Assembly: GCA_947475495.1 (NCBI GenBank)
Contig: CANJNX010000094.1
Location: 1-5,245 of the forward strand
Origin: Comamonadaceae bacterium
Lineage (GTDB): Bacteria; Pseudomonadota; Gammaproteobacteria; Burkholderiales; Burkholderiaceae_C
DNA length: 5,245 nt
Reading direction: 5' to 3'
In this document: positions 1 to 5,245 of the stretch, in pieces
Position numbering within the stretch: the stretch's first letter is position 1
Layout of the letters: the number at the start of each line of letters is the position of its first letter
Program-made: the position numbers and the translations under genes
Notes under the pieces: model-generated
The model's input: the letters and a program-made list of their open reading frames with translations, nothing else
What the model was told of the DNA's origin: nothing
Databases searched by the model: none

Positions 1-1
1 A

Positions 2-1363
2 AGCGACAACGAAGCCACGCCGTTTTCGCGGGCCCAACGCTCTTTGGTTTACCAACGCGCCAAAGGCGATTCCGACAAGCGGCCCTTTGGAACCCAGCTT
101 GATGTGCATTCCTACGGCCACGAGTGGATGACGCATTCGATCGCGCCGAGCCAAATCGCATCCCACGACTTTCGCATCACCATCGGCCCCGATACGGCAC
201 AGCCCTACAGCGCCAGCGTTTTCAATATCTCGGCCATGAGTTTTGGGGCTTTGAGCGCGAATGCGATTTTGGCGTTGAACGCGGGCGCCAAACGCGGCGG
301 CTTTGCCCACGATACGGGTGAAGGTTCTATCTCAGTGCACCACCGCAAACATGGGGGTGATTTGATTTGGGAAGTGGCTTCTGGGTACTTTGGTTGCCGC
401 AATGACGACGGCACGTTTAACGCAGAAAAATTCAGCACCAACGCCCGCCATCCGCAGGTCAAAATGATCGAGATCAAACTCAGCCAAGGCGCCAAGCCCG
501 GCCACGGCGGTGTTTTGCCCGGCTCCAAAGTGACAGCTGAAATCGCCCATGCACGGGGGGTTCCTGTGGGGGTGGATTGCATCTCGCCCGCTTCCCACAG
601 TGCGTTCAATACGCCGATTGAACTCTTGCAATTCATCGTCCGTTTGCGCGAACTCTCCGGCGGAAAGCCCACCGGCTTCAAGCTCTGTATTGGTCACCCC
701 TGGGAGTGGTTTGCCATTGCCAAAGCCATGGTGCACACCGGCATCACGCCCGACTTCATTGTGGTGGACGGCACCGAAGGCGGCACCGGTGCGGCCCCAT
801 TGGAATTCATTGACCATGTGGGCTCGCCGCTGCAAGAAGGTTTGATCTTGGTGCACAACACCTTGCGCGGCATCGGTTTACGCGACCGCATCAAAATTGG
901 CTGCGCTGGCAAAGTAGTCAACGCGTTTGACATTGCCCGCTTGATGGCGTTGGGCGCGGATTGGTGCAATAGCGCACGGGGATTTATGTTCGCCCTAGGA
1001 TGCCTGCAAGCGCAAACCTGCCACAGCGGACACTGCCCCACGGGCGTCGCAACCCAAGACCCGATGCGCCAACAGTCTTTGGTCGTCGGCGATAAATCAG
1101 AGCGCGTTTACCACTTTCACCAGCAAACCCTCCACGCCCTCAAAGAACTGGTGCAGGCCGTTGGTGTTCAACACCCGGGCGAGATCAACGCCCACCATAT
1201 TGTTCGGCGGACGGGGGACCATACGGTGTCTAGTTTGGAAGAAGCTTTGTTGCGCGAACTTGCCCTGGGCTCTTTACTCCAAGACGACCTCAGCGCACTT
1301 CCTGCGGTCTACCAGCACCATTGGCACCACAGCCAAGCCGCACGTTTCACACGGGTGGTGTGA
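2..1363 (+). CDS. Glutamate-synthase-like FMN/Fe-S binding protein, 3' part (5' end outside window)
   Basis: The frame is open from base 2, so the gene begins upstream; the TTG at 44 is an internal Leu codon within a conserved stretch (PFSRAQRSLVYQRAK). The 453 visible residues form the FMN-binding TIM-barrel of the glutamate synthase large subunit. Numbered from base 2, they include SAMSFGALS (from 77), QGAKPGHGGVLPG (162-174, the GltB phosphate/FMN loop), DGTEGGTGAAP (256-266), and a cysteine cluster C334-x5-C340-x4-C345 followed by PTGVATQDP. That spacing is the 3Fe-4S signature of GltB. In true glutamate synthase this domain converts 2-oxoglutarate plus ammonia to glutamate using electrons from the Fe-S cluster. 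Stand-alone members of about 500-550 aa lack the glutaminase domain and often carry N-terminal membrane helices. Whether that holds here cannot be seen. Their substrate is not established, so I give no gene symbol. The end converges on rfaE2 with a 22-nt gap. Confidence 0.93.
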   Translation, partial: SDNEATPFSRAQRSLVYQRAKGDSDKRPFGTQLDVHSYGHEWMTHSIAPSQIASHDFRITIGPDTAQPYSASVFNISAMSFGALSANAILALNAGAKRGGFAHDTGEGSISVHHRKHGGDLIWEVASGYFGCRNDDGTFNAEKFSTNARHPQVKMIEIKLSQGAKPGHGGVLPGSKVTAEIAHARGVPVGVDCISPASHSAFNTPIELLQFIVRLRELSGGKPTGFKLCIGHPWEWFAIAKAMVHTGITPDFIVVDGTEGGTGAAPLEFIDHVGSPLQEGLILVHNTLRGIGLRDRIKIGCAGKVVNAFDIARLMALGADWCNSARGFMFALGCLQAQTCHSGHCPTGVATQDPMRQQSLVVGDKSERVYHFHQQTLHALKELVQAVGVQHPGEINAHHIVRRTGDHTVSSLEEALLRELALGSLLQDDLSALPAVYQHHWHHSQAARFTRVV

Positions 1364-1383
1364 CGGGTGGTGGACGGGCGGTG
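1351..1383. repeat. Three tandem copies of a G-rich 10-mer at the convergent gene ends
   Basis: ACGGGTGGTG occurs at 1351-1360 and again at 1363-1372, and ACGGGCGGTG (one mismatch) at 1374-1383, giving periods of 12 and 11 bases. The array covers the last codons and TGA stop of the glutamate-synthase-like gene and most of the 22-nt gap before rfaE2. The third copy merges into a small hairpin, GGGC-GGT-GCCC (1376-1386), whose last base lies in the rfaE2 stop codon. The plus strand has many G runs, so a two-tier quadruplex is conceivable. No classical stem plus U-tract terminator is present: the T-run near 1399-1407 is about 13 bases past the hairpin and inside rfaE2. Confidence 0.7.
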
Positions 1384-1385
1384 CC

Positions 1386-1880
1386 CTAATTCAATCGGAT
1401 TTTTTTCACTAGCGCCGTCGTTGAATAACCCGCAACGAAAGGCAAGGCCAGCGCGCGCCCGCCCCATGATTGCACCAGGGCAGTCTCTGGCAGCGTGGAC
1501 ATGTCGTAGTCACCGCCTTTGACCAAGATCTCAGGGCGGATGTCGCCAATCACCGCCTCAGGGGTATCCTCGTCAAACCACGTCACCAAGCTCACCGCCG
1601 CTTGGCTGGCCATCACAACGGCACGGTCTGCTTCCGGGTTTAAGGGGCGATCATCGCCTTTGCCCAAGCGTCGCACCGAGGCATCGGTATTGAGCGCCAC
1701 GATCAAGCTGCCACCTAATGCGCGGGCCTGGGCCAGGTACATCACATGGCCGCGGTGCAAGACATCAAACACCCCGTTGGTAAACACCCAGGGTTTGGGC
1801 AACGCGGCAAGGGCTGCTGCCAGATCTTTGCGCTCGCAAATTTTTCGCAGGAATTCAGGCGGGGACAGCGAGGGGTTCAT
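1386..1880 (-). CDS. rfaE2: D-glycero-beta-D-manno-heptose 1-phosphate adenylyltransferase
   Basis: This cytidylyltransferase-fold enzyme transfers AMP from ATP to heptose 1-phosphate, making ADP-glycero-manno-heptose for the LPS inner core in the cytosol. The 164-aa protein has the whole family pattern: FTNGVFDVLHRGH (33-45) with the HxGH nucleotide-binding motif at 42-45, VALNTDASVRRLGKG (61-75), RPLN (78-81), the DEDTPEAVIGDIRPEILVKGGDY block (103-125), and GYSTTALVKKI (151-161) near the C-terminus. The length fits the stand-alone form (RfaE2/HldC), as opposed to the bifunctional HldE of E. coli; the matching kinase is not in the window. Its ATG overlaps the stop of the upstream diiron gene as ATGA (1877-1880). 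No strong Shine-Dalgarno sequence is visible, so translation is probably coupled. The start is set by this overlap; the ATG eight bases upstream is out of frame. Confidence 0.95.
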   Translation of the reverse strand: MNPSLSPPEFLRKICERKDLAAALAALPKPWVFTNGVFDVLHRGHVMYLAQARALGGSLIVALNTDASVRRLGKGDDRPLNPEADRAVVMASQAAVSLVTWFDEDTPEAVIGDIRPEILVKGGDYDMSTLPETALVQSWGGRALALPFVAGYSTTALVKKIRLN

Positions 1881-2746
1881 GCAGTCATGCTAGCAGCCCC
1901 AGCGGCAGATGCCGCGAGCTGCGCTTGCGTGAGTTCTTTGCGGTATTTGTTGAGGTCTTGAACCGTCGGGAAGATGCGCTCCATCAACAAGCTCAGGTTG
2001 TGCAAGATGCGTTCAACCACTTTGGTTTCCCACACGGCATCAAAACTGATCTGCGTATCCAACCAGCGCTCCAACCACTCGGGGTCAGGCAGCCGGCTTT
2101 GGATCGTATCGTTAGGAAAAAGCGATTTATTGACGTGCAAATTGGTGGGGTGCAGCGCTTGCGTGGTGCGCCGGGCACTGGCCATCAAAACACCAACTTT
2201 GGCAAAAGCGATCTTGGCTTCTAAGCCTACGTTTTGGATAGCCCGTTTCATGTATTTCAGGTAGGCACCGCCGTGGCGTGCTTCGTCTTGGCTGAGCTTG
2301 GTGTAGATGGCCTTGATGACCGGTTCGGTATGCCAATCGCTGGCGCGGCGGTACCAGTGGTTGAGACGAATCTCACCGCAAAAATGCAACATCAAAGTTT
2401 CCAAGGGCGGAGCAGGGTCAAACTCAAAGCGCACGTTGTGCAACTCTTCTTCTGTAGGAACCAAGTCGGGGCGAAAGCGCCGCAGGTACTCCATCAGCAC
2501 CAAAGAATGTTTTTGTTCTTCAAAAAACCAGATCGACATGAAGGCAGAAAAGTCGCTATCGCCGCGGTTGTCGCGCAGAAACATTTCCGTCGCAGGCAAG
2601 GCAGACCACTCGGTAATCGCGTTCATTTTGATGGTCGCAGCTTGTTCGTCGGAGAGCGTGGCCGCATCAAACGTGTCCCAAGGGATATCGCGCTCCATGT
2701 CCCAGCGCACGGATTCCAATTGTTTAAAAAGTTCTGGATAAAGCAT
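1877..2746 (-). CDS. Ferritin-fold diiron protein, acyl-ACP desaturase-like
   Basis: The 289-aa protein carries diiron ligands in the order expected of a four-helix bundle: ITEWSALPATEMFL (44-57; E46 the likely first ligand), EEQKH (76-80, ExxH), GE at 124-125, and DEARHGGAYLKYM (154-166, second ExxH). From memory, the first and last blocks closely resemble acyl-ACP desaturases (ITEEALPTYQTML and DEKRHETAY), and ligand spacings of about 31, 45 and 30 are similar. Such enzymes use O2 and an external reductant to desaturate or hydroxylate acyl chains. The substrate here is unknown; a ferritin-like oxidase is an alternative. It is soluble with no signal peptide, and the C-terminal tail is Ala-rich. 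I chose the ATG at 2746, which has GAAAGGT at 2751-2757. The frame stays open back to a GTG at 2893, but that stretch lies in the repeat-bearing divergent promoter region. It is first in an operon with rfaE2. Confidence 0.85.
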   Translation of the reverse strand: MLYPELFKQLESVRWDMERDIPWDTFDAATLSDEQAATIKMNAITEWSALPATEMFLRDNRGDSDFSAFMSIWFFEEQKHSLVLMEYLRRFRPDLVPTEEELHNVRFEFDPAPPLETLMLHFCGEIRLNHWYRRASDWHTEPVIKAIYTKLSQDEARHGGAYLKYMKRAIQNVGLEAKIAFAKVGVLMASARRTTQALHPTNLHVNKSLFPNDTIQSRLPDPEWLERWLDTQISFDAVWETKVVERILHNLSLLMERIFPTVQDLNKYRKELTQAQLAASAAGAASMTA

Positions 2747-2750
2747 GGCA

Positions 2751-2757
2751 ACCTTTC
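2751..2757 (-). promoter_or_regulatory. Ribosome binding site deciding the start of the diiron gene
   Basis: On the minus strand GAAAGGT lies five bases (counted from AAAGG) before the ATG at 2746. It supports this start over the in-frame GTG at 2893, which would add 49 residues not expected for the family. Confidence 0.65.
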
Positions 2758-2853
2758 TAGGTGTGTCAATTTTAGGTCGCAGGTATGACAAAGCCCTGAC
2801 GTACAAACCAATCGCCCTCATCAAAAACACGGCTTTAGGCTGGAAGTATCGCC

Positions 2854-2926
2854 CATAAATACTCTTTACGTCATAAAAATACCACTCAGTCACAAAAATA
2901 CCTTATAGTGCAAATTCTTAAATACA
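2854..2926. repeat. Run of AT-rich direct repeats, possible operator array
   Basis: GTCATAAAAATACC (2870-2883) and GTCACAAAAATACC (2889-2902) match at 13 of 14 bases. Shorter relatives flank them: CATAAATACT (2854-2863) and CTTAAATACA (2917-2926). The shared AATAC cores start at 2858, 2878, 2897 and 2921, giving steps of 20, 19 and 24 bases, so the copies are roughly two helical turns apart and lie on one face of the DNA. AGTAT (2845-2849) and ATACT (2859-2863) also form a short inverted repeat around the first copy. The array sits just before the FAD oxidoreductase start, where a regulator controlling the lipid operon would be expected to bind. The binding protein is unknown. Confidence 0.5.
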
Positions 2927-2932
2927 GGCTTT

Positions 2933-4231
2933 ATGAAAATTGCAATCGTCGGTTCTGGGATTTCCGGATTAGCTGCTGCGCACCGCTTGCATTCGCACGC
3001 CGAAATCACCTTGTTTGAAGCCGGCGACTACTTCGGCGGGCACACGCACACGGTAGACCTCACACTCGATTCGCCCCAAGGCCCGATCACCCAGGGCGTT
3101 GACACAGGCTTTTTGGTATTCAATGAGCGCACCTACCCGCAGCTCATCGCGCTGTTTGCGGAGTTGGGGGTGGCCACCACCCCGTCAGACATGTCGTTTT
3201 CCGTTCAGGTGCCACCAAGCCCCACGCAACGTGCCGTGGAGTGGAGTGGCAGCAACTTAAACACCGTATTCGCCCAGCGCAGCAACTTGCTGAGCCCGCG
3301 TTTTTACGCCATGTTGCGGGATGTGTTGCGCTTTAACCGCCTTGCAACAGACATCGCCGTGCGCAACGCCGAGGGCGAATTGATGCAGCCCTTGCGGCAA
3401 TTTTTAAAGCAGCACGCCTTTTCGCCTGAGTTTCAAGACTGGTATTTTTTACCCATGCTCGGATGTATTTGGAGTTGCCCTACCGACCAGATGCTGGAGT
3501 TCCCCGTGGCCACCATGATTCGGTTTTGCCACAACCACGGCTTGATTCAGGTCACAGACCGGCCGCAGTGGTGGACGGTCACCGGCGGGGCGCGCCATTA
3601 CGTAGAAAAAATCACAGCCCAGATCCAAGACAAACGCCTAAGCACGCCGGTGGCGCGGATTGAACGCGACGCACAAGGCGTTTGGCTTCACAGCCGCGGA
3701 CAAACCGAGCGCTTTGACAAAGTGGTTCTTGCCACCCACAGCGACCAAAGCCTGGCCTTGCTGGGGGACGCCAGCGCGCAAGAGCGCGCGGTGCTGGGCG
3801 CCATTTCCTACCAAGCCAACCAAGCCGTGTTGCACACTGACAAATCGGTGCTACCCAAGCGACCCCTGGCTTGGGCCGCGTGGAATTACGAACGCTCCCC
3901 CCACCCTGCCAACGCAAATCAAACACAGCGCGTGTGTTTGCATTACCTTCTCAACAAGCTCCAACCCTTGCCGTTTCAACAGCCGGTGGTGGTATCGCTC
4001 AACCCCTTAAAAGAAATCAATCCGCGCCTTGTGCATGGCGTGTTTGACTACGCACACCCTGTGTTTGACTTGGCAGCCATCCACGCCCAAGCCCAAGTCC
4101 CCGCGCTGCAAGGCCAACACCACACCTATTTTTGCGGCGCATGGACCGGTTACGGCTTTCACGAAGACGGTCTCAAATCGGGCCTGGACGTTGCCGCCCG
4201 TTTGCACGCTTTGCTTGGGCAGGGAGGCTAA
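2933..4231 (+). CDS. NAD(P)/FAD-dependent amine-oxidase-type oxidoreductase (COG2907-like)
   Basis: The 432-aa flavoprotein starts directly with a Rossmann dinucleotide fold: MKIAIVGSGISGLAAA (GxGxxG at 7-12), the acidic end of strand 2 at E29, and GGHTHT (35-40). DTGFLVFNERTYPQL (57-71) follows. The C-terminal FAD-closing motif is TYFCGAWTGYGFHEDGLKSG (398-417). This layout is that of the COG2907 predicted NAD/FAD-binding proteins, relatives of phytoene desaturases and monoamine oxidases that are habitually encoded next to DUF1365 and Cfa-like genes. The role is probably oxidation or desaturation of lipid acyl chains. The exact reaction is not readable from sequence, and I avoid a symbol although it may correspond to one of the ufa furan-fatty-acid genes. 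The position of the glycine motif fixes the start despite a weak ribosome site. It is the first gene of a tight operon, five bases ahead of the DUF1365 gene. Length is normal and the frame intact. Confidence 0.92.
   Translation: MKIAIVGSGISGLAAAHRLHSHAEITLFEAGDYFGGHTHTVDLTLDSPQGPITQGVDTGFLVFNERTYPQLIALFAELGVATTPSDMSFSVQVPPSPTQRAVEWSGSNLNTVFAQRSNLLSPRFYAMLRDVLRFNRLATDIAVRNAEGELMQPLRQFLKQHAFSPEFQDWYFLPMLGCIWSCPTDQMLEFPVATMIRFCHNHGLIQVTDRPQWWTVTGGARHYVEKITAQIQDKRLSTPVARIERDAQGVWLHSRGQTERFDKVVLATHSDQSLALLGDASAQERAVLGAISYQANQAVLHTDKSVLPKRPLAWAAWNYERSPHPANANQTQRVCLHYLLNKLQPLPFQQPVVVSLNPLKEINPRLVHGVFDYAHPVFDLAAIHAQAQVPALQGQHHTYFCGAWTGYGFHEDGLKSGLDVAARLHALLGQGG
4222..4227 (+). promoter_or_regulatory. 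Ribosome binding site of the DUF1365 gene, inside the upstream gene
   Basis: GGGAGG lies nine bases before the ATG at 4237 and within the last codons of the oxidoreductase gene. It supports this start over earlier in-frame codons within the upstream gene (from 4132) and suggests coupled translation. Confidence 0.75.
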
Positions 4232-4236
4232 GACCG

Positions 4237-5004
4237 ATGGTGTTCAACGCCCAACCCTGCATCGGTTTTGGCCAAGTACGCCACACCCGACACCAACCCA
4301 AGCACCATGCGTTTTCCTACCGCACGTATTTTTTGATGCTGCCTATGCGCAGCTTAAAGAATCACAGCGGCGCCTTGGCTGTGAACCGATTTTCTGCCCT
4401 GAGTTTTTTTGATAAAGACCATGGCGACGGGCGCAGCCCCAAGGAAGGCGGCGCTTTGGCTTGGTTGGATGAGGTGCTTCGCGCCGAGGGCATTGATGAC
4501 GCAACAGGAGAAGTCTGGCTGCACTGCTATCCGCGGGTTCTGGGGTTTACCTTCAAGCCAGTCAGTTTTTGGTATTGCCACCGACGCGATGGCAGCTTGC
4601 GCGCGGTCTTGGTGGAAGTAAACAACACCTTTGGCGAGCGCCATTGCTACGTTTTAGACCACGCCCGTTTTGGAGTCGAACAACGGGCAGAGAAGGTTTT
4701 TCACGTATCTCCTTTTTGTCCTGTGGAGGGCGAGTACCGGTTTCGCCTGATGGTCAGTTCCGAGCGCACACGCACGGTGGCGCGGATTGATTATTTTGAC
4801 GCCGCCGGACTCGTTATCCAAACCAGTGTCAGCGGCACCTTGGAACCCGTGACCCGCCAGGCGCTTCGCAAAGCCGTGTGGACCTACCCGCTGATGACGC
4901 TGGCCGTGGTGGCCCGTATCCATTGGCAAGCCTTGCGCTTGTTCTTCAAACGGTTGTCGTTTTATCGCCAGCCACCGCTGCCTTCTCAATTTATCAGTCG
5001 ATAA
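4237..5004 (+). CDS. DUF1365 family protein (COG3496)
   Basis: The 255-aa protein shows the DUF1365 signature blocks in order: GFGQVRHTRHQPKHHAFSYR (10-29), LSFFDKDHGDG (55-65), LHCYPRVLGFTFKPVSFWYC (95-114), EVNNTFGERHCYVL (127-140), and KVFHVSPF (153-160). A hydrophobic, basic C-terminal segment (WTYPLMTLAVVARIHWQALRLFFKRLSF, reported in two parts: 215-228 and 229-242) may associate with membrane. Conserved His, Tyr, Asp and Cys residues suggest an enzyme, but no biochemical function is firmly known to me. The family is almost always beside a COG2907 flavoprotein and a Cfa-like methyltransferase, as here, so it is expected to act on the same modified fatty acid. The ATG at 4237 is chosen for its ribosome site and because conserved blocks begin ten residues later. 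It ends 13 bases before the next gene. Confidence 0.93.
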   Translation: MVFNAQPCIGFGQVRHTRHQPKHHAFSYRTYFLMLPMRSLKNHSGALAVNRFSALSFFDKDHGDGRSPKEGGALAWLDEVLRAEGIDDATGEVWLHCYPRVLGFTFKPVSFWYCHRRDGSLRAVLVEVNNTFGERHCYVLDHARFGVEQRAEKVFHVSPFCPVEGEYRFRLMVSSERTRTVARIDYFDAAGLVIQTSVSGTLEPVTRQALRKAVWTYPLMTLAVVARIHWQALRLFFKRLSFYRQPPLPSQFISR

Positions 5005-5017
5005 CGCTTTTATACCT

Positions 5018-5245
5018 ATGCCAAGTCCCCAAGCCCCCCTCTCCCGCAGCAACGACTCCGCCAACGCGGCGCAAACGCAGCCCATGCCAGGCGCTGCAAA
5101 AACGGTGTTGAAACTTCTGCAACGTTTGCGCCATGGAAGTTTGACTTTGCATTTTCCAGATGGAAGCATGCAGCGTTTTGGCGGCGACAGCCTGCCCCAC
5201 GCTACTTTACATCTGAACAACTGGAATGCATTTACCGGTGCTTTG
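5018..5245 (+). CDS. Cyclopropane-fatty-acyl-phospholipid synthase-like SAM methyltransferase, N-terminal part (3' end outside window)
   Basis: The frame from the ATG at 5018 is open to the window end (76 codons). After about 26 polar, Ala/Ser/Gln-rich residues comes KTVLKLLQRLRHGSLTLHFP, then DGSMQRFGG and LHLNNWNAFTGAL. This matches the N-terminal accessory domain of Cfa-family enzymes in the pattern LLxRLxxGxLxLxxPDG. Such enzymes transfer a methylene or methyl group from SAM to the double bond of membrane phospholipid acyl chains. The catalytic SAM domain lies beyond the window, so cyclopropanation cannot be told from methylation (UfaM-type). The gene follows DUF1365 by 13 bases and is third in the operon. 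No Shine-Dalgarno is visible before 5018; an ATG at 5084 is an alternative start that would remove the low-complexity leader. Confidence 0.85.
   Translation, partial: MPSPQAPLSRSNDSANAAQTQPMPGAAKTVLKLLQRLRHGSLTLHFPDGSMQRFGGDSLPHATLHLNNWNAFTGAL

Larger units (their letters stand above)
2747..2932. promoter_or_regulatory. Divergent intergenic control region
   Basis: These 186 bases separate the divergent diiron gene (minus) and FAD oxidoreductase gene (plus), so promoters for both must lie here or nearby. The half next to the FAD gene is markedly AT-rich compared with the flanking genes. No sigma-70 promoter with both boxes at good spacing is visible. TATAGT (2904-2909) could be a -10 box for the plus operon but has no -35 box 16-18 bases upstream, which would fit an activator-dependent promoter. 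No TGATC core of the RpoE/ChrR-type -35 element is present on either strand. The plus start has only a weak AGG (2926-2928) four bases before its ATG. Confidence 0.6.

Noticed and set aside
332..856. 174-codon minus-strand open frame inside the glutamate-synthase-like gene, and similar long minus frames near 205-681 and 694-1041
   Set aside because: The plus frame has clear family motifs throughout; these are antisense shadows caused by GC-rich codon use, with no recognisable domains.
1376..1407. Hairpin GGGC-GGT-GCCC followed by a T-run as an intrinsic terminator for the plus gene
   Set aside because: The stem is only four pairs and the T-run begins about 13 bases later, inside rfaE2, so it does not fit a classical terminator.
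2766..2771. Perfect TTGACA on the minus strand before the diiron gene (about 20 bases before its ATG)
   Set aside because: A -10 box at proper spacing would fall on the start codon itself and no such box is there, so it is not a usable promoter for this gene.
2234..2788. 184-codon plus-strand open frame opposite the diiron gene
   Set aside because: Antisense shadow; the minus frame contains both ExxH metal motifs in family order.
2797..2873. TGACGTA (2797-2803) and TACGTCA (2867-2873) inverted repeat, 70 bases centre to centre
   Set aside because: A 7-base match is expected about once by chance in a region of this size.
2747..2893. In-frame 49-codon extension of the diiron gene back to a GTG at 2893
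   Set aside because: The ATG at 2746 has a good ribosome site, the encoded extension shows nothing I recognise, and it runs through the AT-rich repeat-bearing control region.
4132..4236. Earlier in-frame start for the DUF1365 gene, overlapping the FAD gene
   Set aside because: It would overlap the conserved FAD-closing motif of the upstream gene; the ATG at 4237 has a strong ribosome site and the family blocks begin just after it.
4654..5220. 188-codon minus-strand open frame over DUF1365 and the Cfa-like gene start
   Set aside because: It overlaps two well-supported plus genes and shows no known motif.

Overview
The window looks like a piece of a betaproteobacterial chromosome, most likely Burkholderiales and perhaps a Comamonadaceae genus. 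This is judged from moderate-to-high GC content and the overall character of the proteins; no marker in the window proves it. Coding density is high. I see no RNA gene, insertion sequence, CRISPR array or phage gene.

Layout: (1) Positions 2-1363 (+) hold the 3' part of a glutamate-synthase-like FMN/iron-sulfur protein whose start lies before the window. (2) It converges, over a 22-nt gap containing three copies of a G-rich 10-mer, on a minus-strand pair. That pair is a ferritin-fold diiron protein resembling acyl-ACP desaturases (2746 down to 1877) followed by rfaE2, the ADP-heptose pathway adenylyltransferase (1880 down to 1386), joined by an ATGA start/stop overlap. (3) A 186-bp divergent intergenic region (2747-2932) carries a run of AT-rich direct repeats spaced about two helical turns apart. 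(4) A tight plus-strand operon follows: a COG2907-type FAD-dependent oxidoreductase (2933-4231), a DUF1365 protein (4237-5004), and the start of a cyclopropane-fatty-acid-synthase-like SAM methyltransferase (5018 to the window end).

The main interest is the right half. An FAD oxidoreductase, a DUF1365 protein and a Cfa-like methyltransferase in one operon is a recurrent proteobacterial set. It is associated with modification of unsaturated phospholipid acyl chains and, in Rhodobacter-type bacteria, with singlet-oxygen (RpoE/ChrR) or light stress and furan/methylated fatty acids. Here a desaturase-like diiron protein is transcribed divergently from the same control region and is coupled to an LPS-core gene. 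The whole 1386-5245 stretch may therefore be an envelope-lipid module. That functional link is inference; the gene families themselves are well supported by visible motifs.
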